Assembly: GCA_002869895.2 (NCBI GenBank)
Contig: NEWP02000021.1
Coordinates: 110,337 to 174,336, forward strand
Source: Nitrospira sp. CG24E
Lineage (GTDB): Bacteria; Nitrospirota; Nitrospiria; Nitrospirales; Nitrospiraceae
Direction of reading: 5' to 3'
Length of the DNA stretch: 64,000 nucleotides
Positions 1 to 8,478 of the stretch are shown here, in pieces. The notes beneath the pieces were generated by a model. That model did not search any database. It worked only from the letters and a program-made list of their open reading frames with translations, and had not been told where the DNA came from. The number at the start of each line of letters is the position of its first letter. Within the stretch, counting starts at the first letter, position 1. A program made the position numbers and the translations under genes.

Positions 1-171
1 CGATAGCCATCTATTCCCTTTCTCTTGGATTGGAATCGTGGTAATTTAAATCCTCCAGCAAGGTAGTGATATTCACCTGTTTCTCAGTCCCTCACTCCGT
101 CACTCCGTCCCAGGTAATATTTCAATAGTTGTTCTCTCGAATACTGATCGAGTTAGAACCAAGGAGTTTGT

Positions 172-1806
172 TTGCGAGTATTTCTCGTCCACGTCCGTGA
201 TCCGCAGTTTTACGCGCTCCCTGCTAAAACCCGCGCAAAAAACGGTCGTATTAGAGTCATGGGTTTCCCGCCCATCGGCATCATGTCACTCTCGGCGGTT
301 CTGAAGCAGGCAGGCCACGAATGTGTGATGTTTGATCAGGCGAACCCCGATACGCCGAACGAGGTCATCCTCGATGAAATCAACCGGCAGCAGCCGACCC
401 TGGTCGGCCTCAGTTTTCTCAGCACCACGAGCTATCCCTACGCGAAGATCTTGGCCCGTCAGATTCGCGCTGCCAACACGACGGTCAAACTGGCTTTCGG
501 GGGCGTCTTCGCAAGTTTGAACGCCGCGCTTGTCAAACTGCAGTGTCCTGAAGTGGATTTTGTCTGTCGTGGAGACGGTGAGCAGTTGCTCCTCGATCTG
601 CTCGAACGGATTGAGGATCCAGCCGGCGTCGCCGGGCTGACCTGGGCGAAAGACGGTCAGGTTGTGCAGAACTCCGGACGGCCGATGGAGCGCCATCTCG
701 ATCAGTGGCCCTTCCCCGATCGCGAAGGTCTGCCGCTCGACTTCGTTGAATCGATGCCGCTGGATGTTCCGGCAGTGCTCTCGATGGAACGGTTCACGAC
801 GATGCAGACCTCACGAGGCTGCCCATGGCCCTGCGTGTTCTGCGACATCCCGATCTTCAACGAAGGCAAATGGCGCGCGCGGACTGCCCAGCATGTAGTG
901 AACGAACTCAAGTACCTCGAAGAATGCGGCTATGGGTCCGTCTATTTCGTGGACGATCATTTCTTGCTCCAGCCCAAGCGGATCGAGGCGATTTGCCAGG
1001 GCGTGATGGATGCGAAGCTTACAATCCAATGGGGCATCGAAGGGCGTGTAGACTCAGTCGCCCAGCATCTGTTTCCCGCGATGGCCAAGGCCCATTGCCG
1101 GACGGTCATGTTCGGGATCGAAAGCGGGAGTCAGAAGATTCTCGACCGGCTTAAGAAAGAACAGACGTTGGAAGAAGTGGCGACAGCGGTCAAGAATGCC
1201 AAACAGGCCGGTATCGAGATCGTCCACGGGTTCTTTACCGTGGGCAACCCGGATGAAACGGTCGAAGATATGAACGCCACGTTCGACTTGGCCTCCAAGT
1301 TGCCGCTCGATACCTTCGGCTTCAATCGACTCTGTGTCTATCGGGGAACCCCGCTCTGGCAGGAATATGTGAAGCGCGGATTGGTCAGCGAAACGACAGA
1401 CTGGTACAAGTATTTTAAGTGTTCAACGATCGATCCGACCTGCTTGCCGGGTGAAGTGATCAATGAGGTCCGTCGTCAGGGACTCAAGCGGTTGTTTATC
1501 TATAAGCTCCTGCATTATCCCGTCCAGACATTTCGGTTGCTGCGGCGGTTTCTCCGTTTCATGCCGGCGCGGGATGTGGCCTACCTCATTATCAAGCCGT
1601 TCCTGGGCCAGAAGACAGGAGCCACGAAGGCCGAAGTGCTGTCCCGTGCTGTCGAACATGCCGATATGAAGGACGCAGCGGCACAGGTGACCCAGATGAC
1701 GGACGAGATGTTGCAGGACGTGATGGAAGCTTCCCGCCTGGAGCGGCTACGCATTCAACAGGAAGCGGAAGGTTTGCGAGAACTACCAATGGTCCACACC
1801 CGCTAG
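172..1806 (+). CDS. B12-binding domain radical SAM protein
   Basis: An enzyme of the cobalamin-binding radical SAM superfamily, which includes methylases and oxidative cyclases acting on unactivated carbons. The N-terminal ~150 residues look like a B12-binding Rossmann domain (FPPIGIMSLSAVLKQAGH, then LVGLSFLSTT and a VCRGDGEQ segment). The central part has the 4Fe-4S motif CPWPCVFC (Cx3Cx2C) near residue 219 after TSRG, followed by FGIESGSQ, typical of the SAM-binding barrel. The C-terminal ~130 residues are helical. The start is TTG at 172 with an AAGGAG Shine-Dalgarno at 161-166. Substrate is not recognisable. It is not an obvious HpnJ or HpnR by sequence feel, although hopanoid genes lie 28 kb away. 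It stands alone and is followed by a hairpin repeat. Confidence 0.88.
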   Translation: MRVFLVHVRDPQFYALPAKTRAKNGRIRVMGFPPIGIMSLSAVLKQAGHECVMFDQANPDTPNEVILDEINRQQPTLVGLSFLSTTSYPYAKILARQIRAANTTVKLAFGGVFASLNAALVKLQCPEVDFVCRGDGEQLLLDLLERIEDPAGVAGLTWAKDGQVVQNSGRPMERHLDQWPFPDREGLPLDFVESMPLDVPAVLSMERFTTMQTSRGCPWPCVFCDIPIFNEGKWRARTAQHVVNELKYLEECGYGSVYFVDDHFLLQPKRIEAICQGVMDAKLTIQWGIEGRVDSVAQHLFPAMAKAHCRTVMFGIESGSQKILDRLKKEQTLEEVATAVKNAKQAGIEIVHGFFTVGNPDETVEDMNATFDLASKLPLDTFGFNRLCVYRGTPLWQEYVKRGLVSETTDWYKYFKCSTIDPTCLPGEVINEVRRQGLKRLFIYKLLHYPVQTFRLLRRFLRFMPARDVAYLIIKPFLGQKTGATKAEVLSRAVEHADMKDAAAQVTQMTDEMLQDVMEASRLERLRIQQEAEGLRELPMVHTR

Positions 1807-1812
1807 CTGAAA

Positions 1813-1891
1813 AACCGTCAAACGTTCCTCGTGAAGCGTATCTCGCAAGCAAGGAAGGAAGCTCTCTGCTTGCGAACGACGAATGACGGTT
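1813..1891. repeat. Intergenic imperfect hairpin (gtgaa/ttcac family)
   Basis: Outer arms aaccgtc (1813-1819) and gacggtt (1885-1891) pair, and inner arms tcgcaagca and tgcttgcga pair. It shares words such as cgtgaagcgtatctcgc with 48786-48927. It lies directly after a stop codon and may act as a terminator or mRNA 3' end. Confidence 0.55.
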
Positions 1892-1940
1892 ACTTGAGCA
1901 TCCTGCGAGGCCGCGCTCCTCTTAAGTCGCAATCCCCCTG

Positions 1941-2066
1941 TCAGCTGATCAGGAAGTAGGCGCCAAAGCCGAAAGCTGCGAATAGAGCGATGCTCAACAT
2001 TGCTTTCTCATGCCCGCACAGTCCCACCCGCGCTTTGCAGACTGCCAGAGAACACATGACCGACAT
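1941..2066 (-). CDS. Small Cys-containing single-TM protein (41 aa)
   Basis: An ORF too short for usual gene callers, on the minus strand with ATG at 2066 and a strong AAAGGAG at 2073-2079, 6 nt upstream of the start. The product begins MSVMCSLAVCKARVGLCGHE and ends in a hydrophobic helix (MLSIALFAAFGFGAYFLIS) reaching the C-terminus. Three cysteines and one histidine precede the membrane segment, so metal or haem binding or disulfides are possible but not shown. It stands between the radical SAM gene and the dioxygenase gene with no obvious operon partner. I do not recognise the family. The ribosome binding site and the coherent TM segment are the main support. Confidence 0.55.
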   Translation of the reverse strand: MSVMCSLAVCKARVGLCGHEKAMLSIALFAAFGFGAYFLIS

Positions 2067-2201
2067 CGTAGACTCCTTTGGTAATGTCCATGGATGCGCA
2101 GGACGATACGCCGCTTAACCAGTAGAGTCAACGGCGCTCATTGTTGCTCCACCAATAGCCCGGTTGCTGTTCATGCTTACGAGGGAGTCGATCAGAAAAG
2201 C

Positions 2202-3404
2202 CTACTGAACGATGGCTTGTTTCGTCTCGTCCAGATGTTTCTGGAGGTAGGGCATGAAGGGTGTGGCGCCCGTTCCCACGGCAGTGGGGTTGCTCTCGTG
2301 GGCTTGATGCTGGCGAAAAATATAACTGTCGGCGTAGCCGATGTGGATCTGGCGGAATTGGGCAAGGAGATCGACGCACCCGCAATAGGCGGTCCAGACA
2401 TCGGGGTTGCGGGATTTTCGATCGCGCACATAGCCGGAGAGTATGGGGCGGCCCAAGTGGTCGGTGGTCTTCTCCAGAGCCTGTAGGAATGCTCGGTGGC
2501 GCGGAGGCATATAGTCGCGCATCTCCAGCAGATAGACGGTCAGGGGGTCTGGAGCATGGGCGATTCCAAGCCCGGCGTCGAGACAGGGGACAATTGTGCT
2601 TTGCGCGCCGGTTTCACCTCGAAACTGCTGTGGTCGTCCTGCATAAGCGTCCACTCCATCATAGGTGAGTCCGTTCGGTAGGGTAGGACTGTTCTTCCAG
2701 CCATGGATATAGGGCCGCACGCGGTTGTAGTAGACATAGGGATCACAGCGTTCTTTCATCCTGAGTAACGTATCGCGCATCGCCGTTTGGGCTGACGCCA
2801 AAGATGTGAGTCCCAGCCAGACTTCGTTCTCCTGGTCTGTGGCGGCGCCATTCATTGCTCGAAGAAGCCCTGCCAGTCCAGGCCCCGCCTCCCTCTCGAT
2901 CTGGATGTGAACGACGACAAACCACTCTTCATCCAACCCGCCGAGAAAATTTTGCAACAGCACAATGTTATCGAGCTGAATTGGTTGCGTCCGGTCGAGC
3001 CTTCGCCAGTTGTCGAGCGCATAGGAAGCATACGACAAGACAGGCGGGCGTCCAAGATGCTGTGCCACTTCATACCAAGGCTTTGCCAATTGCCGGGGTA
3101 ATTTCGCAACCGGCTGGTCCGGCACCTCCCATACATAGGCATGTCCGGCGAAGGAAAGGATCCGCATCGCGGCCCGGAAATCTTCCGTGCGCCAGCTTGG
3201 AGGGAGAGAGGGGAGCAGGTGGTGCTGTTCATCGATGAACCGCCGGACTGTATGGGCGCTTAGCAGTTTCGGCAGTTCATACCCAAACTGGTTGAGCGAT
3301 GGGCAGTCTGGCAGATTTGCACAGGGGTCTTGAGGGAGGAATCCCTGTTCAGCAGAAATCTCGTAATCGGAGATCGAGAGGGGAACGAAGGCTGTCGATT
3401 TCAT
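2202..3404 (-). CDS. Indoleamine 2,3-dioxygenase-like haem protein
   Basis: Resembles indoleamine 2,3-dioxygenases, haem enzymes that open the indole ring of tryptophan to give N-formylkynurenine. About 400 aa, near the usual IDO length. The C-terminal part has FRQIHIGYADSYIF, whose His fits the proximal haem ligand, then GTGATPFMPYLQ, matching the conserved GTGGT segment of the family. There is no signal peptide. I place the start at ATG 3404, with GGAG 6 nt upstream, rather than the upstream GTG at 3419. A diverged copy of the 5' end at 5915-6053 aligns from the same codon. It is the last gene of a minus-strand block after the ZorA/ZorB-like pair, about 255 bp downstream of it. No kynurenine-pathway genes are visible nearby, so tryptophan catabolism is not indicated by context. 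Confidence 0.85.
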   Translation of the reverse strand: MKSTAFVPLSISDYEISAEQGFLPQDPCANLPDCPSLNQFGYELPKLLSAHTVRRFIDEQHHLLPSLPPSWRTEDFRAAMRILSFAGHAYVWEVPDQPVAKLPRQLAKPWYEVAQHLGRPPVLSYASYALDNWRRLDRTQPIQLDNIVLLQNFLGGLDEEWFVVVHIQIEREAGPGLAGLLRAMNGAATDQENEVWLGLTSLASAQTAMRDTLLRMKERCDPYVYYNRVRPYIHGWKNSPTLPNGLTYDGVDAYAGRPQQFRGETGAQSTIVPCLDAGLGIAHAPDPLTVYLLEMRDYMPPRHRAFLQALEKTTDHLGRPILSGYVRDRKSRNPDVWTAYCGCVDLLAQFRQIHIGYADSYIFRQHQAHESNPTAVGTGATPFMPYLQKHLDETKQAIVQ

Positions 3405-3658
3405 GGGAGACTCCGGCACTCACGACCAAAATATAGCGTTTCACTTTACCACAGATGGCAGGACGGTGAAAAAGCCCACCAGCGGTGACGGCAGGTTAAG
3501 GTTGAGGCGAAGGATGCCAACGGTTTGAGGTACGAGGCTTGAGGCCTCTATCCTCCAACGCTTCCAGACCTCAACCTACTGCAGACGGTTCTGCCTTGCC
3601 TGGGATAAGGCGCATCTGGGAACGTATCGGTACGAAGAGCAGTCTTGTGGGTGCCCTG

Positions 3659-4336
3659 TCAGAGGGCTTTGGCGGGCTGTTCAATCCGATCGCGTTGCTC
3701 GGCGGAGCGGAGGCGAATCTTGAAGATCACTCGGCGGCTTTTTTCGCGGTTTACGATATCAGTCGATTCATAAATCAAGTCTTGCCGTCCGCGCCCGGCT
3801 GCCGATGTAATTTCCTGAAAACATTGGTACGAAGCAGGCTCTGTCGCTTGAATGACCTCCAGGCCCTTCACCATCACGGCCAACGACCGTTCCTGACTCA
3901 ATTTCAAATTAAATGCGTCGCTGCCCTGGTCATCCGTGTGTCCTTCGATTGCGAGAGAGTCGATCTTGCCGCGCAGCGGTCCGCACAGGGCTCCCACATA
4001 GAAGGGCAACGCTTCGGCAAGAAACTGCTCTGCGGTCGGCGACAACGTGCTTTTCCCGGACTCGAAGGTGAGGAGGTTTTCCGGAACCACGATCAAGAGC
4101 GCAAGCGGATCGCGAGGATCCGCATCGAGCGAGAGACCCAGCCGCTGAATGTGATCGCGGAGCGCCGTCTGCACGTCCTCTTTGTTTTCTTCCAGTTCAG
4201 ACTGGGCTGCGGAGGAGATTTTGGTGATTTGTGCCGCGAAGAGCAGGATGAATACGATCGCGAGTGAAGTCATCAGATCGGTGATGCCGATCGTTGTGTG
4301 GGAGGGGCCGGCCTCCTGTGGCGCTGCATACCTCAT
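3659..4336 (-). CDS. ZorB/MotB-like stator protein with OmpA domain
   Basis: About 225 aa. After a short cytoplasmic start, a single TM segment (TDLMTSLAIVFILLFAA) carries Asp20, the position of the ion-binding Asp of MotB/ExbD/ZorB. A linker and a C-terminal OmpA-like peptidoglycan-binding domain follow (EGHTDDQGSDAFNLKLSQER, and a later NREKSRRV segment). ATG 4336 overlaps the stop of the preceding gene as ATGA, so I prefer it to the upstream start at 4378. The overlap implies translational coupling. Together the pair should form an ion-driven stator complex of the inner membrane and periplasm. ZorAB is known from Zorya anti-phage systems, but no ZorC, ZorD or ZorE-like gene is seen here. 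A generic MotAB/TolQR-like role is the alternative. Confidence 0.8.
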   Translation of the reverse strand: MRYAAPQEAGPSHTTIGITDLMTSLAIVFILLFAAQITKISSAAQSELEENKEDVQTALRDHIQRLGLSLDADPRDPLALLIVVPENLLTFESGKSTLSPTAEQFLAEALPFYVGALCGPLRGKIDSLAIEGHTDDQGSDAFNLKLSQERSLAVMVKGLEVIQATEPASYQCFQEITSAAGRGRQDLIYESTDIVNREKSRRVIFKIRLRSAEQRDRIEQPAKAL

Positions 4337-5562
4337 GCAGTGGGCCGTGGCGCCGACGCCATCGCTCGTTTTGACCAAAACCGGCGTCCCTCAGGGCGCG
4401 CGACGCTGGACGAGGCCCGCTGGTCAGCGAGCGTATCCGTCAGGCGGCTCATGAGGTCGTCGAGTGTCATTGTTGTCTGACTCCGATGTGCGTGCGCATC
4501 CTTCAGAAGCCGCGTGAGATCATGTATCGAGTCATTCAGCTCCTTCATTGGAGCAATGAATTCCTCACGGAAGACTCGTGGTAGTTCATCCGTCATCCGT
4601 TGCCTCGCTGCCTGTTCGTCCTGCTTCCATTGCGTCAAGGATCGAACGGCCGAAGTCAGTTCGGCAATGGGCAGAGCCAGACTCTCGGTGCGCGATCCCT
4701 CATGGAGTTCATGTGGTTCACCGCCTGACACAGGCCTATTTCTGCTCTGTGGCCCGTGAACCGGCGTGAGTTGCTCCAACATCTGTTCCATAGTTTTTCG
4801 AGGAAAAAGTTTGTCCAGGAGATCGAGAAAGGTCTGGTGCCGGTTCATGAGTCGAAAGACCATCGGCTTTTCGATGAGGGTGAACAGATTGGCGGCAATC
4901 AGTCCGACGATGGAAGAGAGAAATTTTCCAGCCAGTCCGTTGATGAGCCCCTGAATTCCGACAATCTCGCTTCCATCTGCGTGGAGTCTACTGAGTCCGA
5001 TGAATAGGGCCAGGAACGTCAACAGTAATCCGGTGCCGGTCACCAAGGAGGGAAGCTGGCTATAGAATGCCAGGTTCACACGGTGGTTCAGCAGCATGTC
5101 TTGCGTGAAAATATCCTCTGCTCGGCGCGTGCTGAAAATGCGCGGTTCAATAAACCACGGTGTATGCTCCAGAATCAGGGTCTTGCGGAATTGCATCCAG
5201 GGATGCCGAAACATCGGTTCCTTTTGCATGGCTGTCTCGACGGATTGCAAGTCGTCGCAGTCGATGCGCGCGGCGGCAGACGATGTCTGGTACGTTTGAG
5301 GCGTAAATCCCACCAAGGCACGGGTGGTGAATCGTTCACGATCCAGGTCTCCACGATCGTTTGCGAGGGCGGTCAGCATCGGGCCTACTCGGTCGAAGGG
5401 CCGTCGCGCGCGCGCGACCTCACCGGTCAACCGTATGACCTGCCACACAAAGAAGAGTATGATTCCGAAAGACCCGAGCCAGCTCAGCATCGGGCTTTGT
5501 GGGCCACCGAAGAAGGCTGTATCGCGGCTCAAAAATTCCCACAGATTGGACATGTCGATCAT
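4333..5562 (-). CDS. ZorA/MotA-like ion channel protein
   Basis: 409 aa with about three membrane segments: one near residues 24-46, and two in the middle (LVTGTGLLLTFLALFIGLSR and FLSSIVGLIAANLFTLIE), the TolQ/ExbB/MotA channel core. A cytoplasmic tail of about 150 residues rich in charged residues follows, with predicted coiled-coil character. The tail is shorter than the long tail of typical Zorya ZorA, which is worth noting. Start ATG 5562 has GAGG upstream. The gene is coupled to the ZorB-like gene by an ATGA overlap. Upstream lie a MITE-like repeat and a remnant of the dioxygenase gene. Function is inferred from family architecture only: a proton or sodium channel of a stator unit. Confidence 0.8.
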   Translation of the reverse strand: MIDMSNLWEFLSRDTAFFGGPQSPMLSWLGSFGIILFFVWQVIRLTGEVARARRPFDRVGPMLTALANDRGDLDRERFTTRALVGFTPQTYQTSSAAARIDCDDLQSVETAMQKEPMFRHPWMQFRKTLILEHTPWFIEPRIFSTRRAEDIFTQDMLLNHRVNLAFYSQLPSLVTGTGLLLTFLALFIGLSRLHADGSEIVGIQGLINGLAGKFLSSIVGLIAANLFTLIEKPMVFRLMNRHQTFLDLLDKLFPRKTMEQMLEQLTPVHGPQSRNRPVSGGEPHELHEGSRTESLALPIAELTSAVRSLTQWKQDEQAARQRMTDELPRVFREEFIAPMKELNDSIHDLTRLLKDAHAHRSQTTMTLDDLMSRLTDTLADQRASSSVARPEGRRFWSKRAMASAPRPTA

Positions 5563-5654
5563 CCTATCCTCAGTTCAGACACGCTGGATCTCGTCGCGGT
5601 TCACCATTGGCAAAGCCTTCTCAACTTCCGTGCCTGGTGCTGCAGAGGGGAAAG

Positions 5655-5881
5655 CGCTCAAAACGCCAATGATCTACCTGCTCATTGCAATCTATGAGTA
5701 GCCGCTCGGCAAAGAATACCCGCCATGTCGGCAGGTTCAGCCTCTCTCTCAGGAAGTCTGTGTTTGCTTTCTTGTTCAGGTATTCCGCGAATAGGCCTCC
5801 GGTTTTTTCGAGTCTGTGGCCTTGCATCTATCAGCATCTCCTTCGCCTCGCAACGAAGGATTACTTGGACAGGCTCCCAGG
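5655..5881 (-). repeat. Partial copy of MITE-like element
   Basis: Read on the minus strand from 5881, the sequence starts gggagcctgtcc and then matches the 15024-15212 element through gcgaggcgaaggagatg, ggccacag, aaccggaggc and a tattcgc..ggaatac block. The similarity fades towards 5655. Only one terminal repeat is recognisable, so it is a decayed or truncated copy. It abuts the dioxygenase remnant and lies just upstream of the ZorA-like gene. Confidence 0.6.
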
Positions 5882-5914
5882 ATCTTGAACCCACACTGAC
5901 ACGGTTTTCTTTTC

Positions 5915-6053
5915 AGTAGTGTCGGCCATTCATGCCCAAGAAAATTGAGCGATGGGTAGTACGGCAGGTTGTCGCAGGGGTCTTGAGGGAGGAATCCCTG
6001 TGCAGCGGACATCTCGTAAGCGGAGAGCGAGAGGGGAACGAAGGGTGTCGATT
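5915..6053 (-). pseudogene. 5' remnant of a second IDO-like gene
   Basis: Translation on the minus strand gives about 46 residues (STPFVPLSLSAYEMSAAQGF and onward through QDPCDNLPYYPSLNFLGHEW) matching the first residues of the intact dioxygenase gene at 2202-3404. The start ATG is replaced by CTG. Similarity continues about 30 bp into the upstream noncoding DNA (to about 6087, equivalent to 3442). The reading then runs into unrelated sequence and the MITE-like copy, so no functional protein is expected. Confidence 0.8.
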
Positions 6054-6194
6054 TCAGGGAAGACTACGGCACACATGACCGTAGCGCCTGTCCGCACTGT
6101 ACCGCGCCGGGAATGAATCCTGATCGATTCACGGGCTAGAAACTCTGTATAGCGCTCTGGGCGTTCCCGTGGAATATTCGGGCTGTGGAGAGAA

Positions 6195-7358
6195 TTAGAA
6201 GACCGTTTTTCTCACTTCACTTGAGGCGCAGCCTTCTGCCACGGAGCCATAGGCAGTCACTGCAAAATAATAGGTCGTCCCGCTTCTGAGACCGGAAAAT
6301 ACATAGCTGTTCTTCAAGCCCACATCGATTGCCTGCTGATAGGATTTCGGCGCAGTCCCATAGTAGACTTTATACCCTCTTACGGAAGAGTCGCTCGCGA
6401 AGTCCCACATGAGCCTGACCTGGATTCCATTTGAAGGTGTCACGATTTCTGCGGACGTGAGTGGCCCGGTGCTGCCGTGCCCTCCCGCAACCAGCACAGT
6501 ACCATTCTGCAGCAGTGTGGCGGTGTGGTGGATAGCCCTGACGACAGTCAGGTCTCCAGTAGAGACCCATTGCCCATTTGCCGGATCATAGAGCTCGGTG
6601 GACGTGAGGGGCCCGGTTCCTCCATGTCCCCCTGCTGCCAGCACGGATCCATTCGGTAGCGGTGTTGTCAGCAGGGTTGCGATATGGCCGGTCCTGGCAA
6701 CGGTCAGGTCTCCGGTGGGGGTCCATTGCCCCGTTACCGGATCATAGAGCTCGGCAGACGTGAGGAGCCCGCTGCTTCCGTGCCCTCCTGCGATCAGCAC
6801 GCGCTCATTTGGCAACAGGGTCGCGGTGTGGCCGGTCCTGGCGATAGCCAAGGCTCCGGTGGCAGCCCATTGACCCGTTGTCTGGTTATAGAGTTCGGCG
6901 GATGTCAGGAGTGGACCGGTGTTCCCGGAGCCTCCCGTAATCAGGACGGTTCCATTTGTGAGCAGGGTGGCGGTATGGCCGGTACGGGCGACAGCCAGAT
7001 TACCGGTGGCGGTCCATTGCCCTGTCGTTGGATTGTAGAGCTCGGTCGAGACGAGTGACCCACTGGCTCCAGAGCCTCCCGTAACTAACACCATTCCATT
7101 TGTCAGTAGTGTGGCGGTATGGCTGGCCCGTGCAGAGTTGAGTGCATCCGTCAGAGGGGAGCCTCTCACCAGCGGGGGACTACACAGTGAGGCCAGCACC
7201 GGATCAGGAGAAGAGCTGGAAGAGCTTCCACCTGAACAGGCCAAGAGGTTGGCGAGGGTGAAATAGACCAGCGCAACCAGTGTAGCGAACTGTGTCTTCG
7301 AGTACGTCCATTCAGGGGTACTGTGACTCCCCTGTTCTTGAATAGATTCTTTTGCCAT
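6195..7358 (-). CDS. Kelch-repeat lipoprotein with C-terminal FN3 domain
   Basis: 387 aa. The N-terminus has a hydrophobic stretch ending in LLACSGGSSSSSS, a lipobox with a serine-rich linker, so it is probably an exported lipoprotein. Five kelch-type repeats of about 50 residues follow, each with HTATLL..G.VL..GG, a TSAELY/TSTELY strand and TGQW. The C-terminal ~90 residues look like a fibronectin type III domain (MWDFASDSSVRGYKVYYGTA, then SGLRSGTTYYFAVTAYG). Kelch repeats form beta-propellers used for binding. No galactose oxidase catalytic residues can be claimed. It is monocistronic as far as seen. Internal repeats at DNA level suggest recent repeat amplification or homogenisation. Confidence 0.85.
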   Translation of the reverse strand: MAKESIQEQGSHSTPEWTYSKTQFATLVALVYFTLANLLACSGGSSSSSSPDPVLASLCSPPLVRGSPLTDALNSARASHTATLLTNGMVLVTGGSGASGSLVSTELYNPTTGQWTATGNLAVARTGHTATLLTNGTVLITGGSGNTGPLLTSAELYNQTTGQWAATGALAIARTGHTATLLPNERVLIAGGHGSSGLLTSAELYDPVTGQWTPTGDLTVARTGHIATLLTTPLPNGSVLAAGGHGGTGPLTSTELYDPANGQWVSTGDLTVVRAIHHTATLLQNGTVLVAGGHGSTGPLTSAEIVTPSNGIQVRLMWDFASDSSVRGYKVYYGTAPKSYQQAIDVGLKNSYVFSGLRSGTTYYFAVTAYGSVAEGCASSEVRKTVF

Positions 7359-7546
7359 CAGGTAGTAACACTTATGGTGATGTTGTATTAGGCGCTAGAA
7401 TCGGAGGAAGGACAATTCCACGGAGGAAGAGGATCCCTCCCCTTATGGGGGGCGCAGGGTACGTCGGAGCAGAAAATGGCGGCGAGATTTCTGAATATTG
7501 GATGGTCGAGCCGGCGTCTCCGGATGTATGCAGGCAGGGAGTCAGA

Positions 7547-7996
7547 TTACATGCTTCGCCAATCGGAGAAAGGCGATGTGCGGCCACGGCCTTCGAGGAC
7601 GGCCCTGAATCGCTCAAGATCTCCCTGGACGCGCGAAGCCAGCGCTTCCGATGGATCGCCGTCATGTCCCACGAAGCCCTGAGGGTCATACTCAACTTGC
7701 AGCGTGACTTTTGACCAGTCCTTCGAGAGTTCATGGAATGTCGCGACCCATCCTTTGATGGCGCCGCTTCGATAGGCCATTGCGACACGCTGGCGCTCCG
7801 TCTGCTCTGTCACCTCCGCATCCCACTCTGGATCCTGACCCGCGATCGTTGCCTTCCAACGATACCGTTTAGCGCCCAGCCACGTGACTTCTTTCACACC
7901 CTGCATGAACTTGGGATATTCATCAAAGCTGGTCCATTGATTGTACGCGACATACTGCGGCACGCCGACTTCAATGGATTTTTCAATGGTCGCCAT
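7547..7996 (-). CDS. SRPBCC (polyketide cyclase/COQ10-like) family protein
   Basis: 149 aa starting MATIEKSIEVGVPQYVAYNQ, a typical SRPBCC N-terminus in which a beta strand is followed by a helix with a W..F..YPKFM motif. The helix-grip fold binds hydrophobic ligands. Small proteins of this type are often annotated as cyclase/dehydrase. A strong Shine-Dalgarno (AGGAGG) precedes ATG 7996. No neighbour suggests a substrate, so the function is open. No signal peptide, so it is expected in the cytoplasm. Confidence 0.85.
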   Translation of the reverse strand: MATIEKSIEVGVPQYVAYNQWTSFDEYPKFMQGVKEVTWLGAKRYRWKATIAGQDPEWDAEVTEQTERQRVAMAYRSGAIKGWVATFHELSKDWSKVTLQVEYDPQGFVGHDGDPSEALASRVQGDLERFRAVLEGRGRTSPFSDWRSM

Positions 7997-8478
7997 GGTT
8001 TCCTCCTAGACGCAATTTTCGGTGAGCCGGCCACCCCATGGGCGGTCTTCTCATCGCACGGCATAAACTATCACCACCGCTCCTGGGGCTCAATACCAGT
8101 TTGCAGCGTCTGCAACAGCAGACCTACTCAGTCGCTCTGGCCTTCCCCATCGTAGACAGGAAATTCAGAATGACCCTGTTTCTTCCTCATGTCGCCTGCG
8201 GTGCGCCATGTGGCCGTCCCTCGTTATCACTGCGAGCGCAGGGTAAAGAGGAAACGAATGGAATCGGGCGATTCATGTCCGTTGATATCAGTTGAGATCG
8301 GGTCAGGACTGCTGGCGACGACCCCTGTTCTGTTTGAACCTCAGTCGATGCAGAAATTTGAAGGTTTGCTACATTTGTAAAACTCAGCTGCGAATCAGAC
8401 CAAGATCGTCAAGGCTGAGAGTAAGAACGACAGGATCTCCGGGGGCGCTCCCGTAACCTATAAAAAAGGAACTGTGAT
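7997..8478. other. Gene-poor intergenic stretch with one hairpin repeat
   Basis: Apart from the repeat at 8129-8184 I see no convincing gene. ORFs here lack ribosome binding sites and recognisable sequence. The composition and the shared repeat with 8671-8730 suggest decayed mobile DNA. Confidence 0.4.
8129..8184 (+). repeat. Conserved-loop hairpin repeat, copy 1
   Basis: Shares about 55 bp with 8671-8730 (agtcgctct...ccc.tcg...aaattcagaatgaccc.gttt.ctt). A short inverted repeat (caggaaa/tttctt) flanks the core ttcagaatgaccctg. Related cores occur at 10393-10432 and near 10709. Confidence 0.6.

Noticed and set aside
6195..7358. Galactose oxidase assignment for the kelch protein
   Set aside because: Only kelch repeats and FN3 are visible; copper-ligand residues of galactose oxidase cannot be identified.
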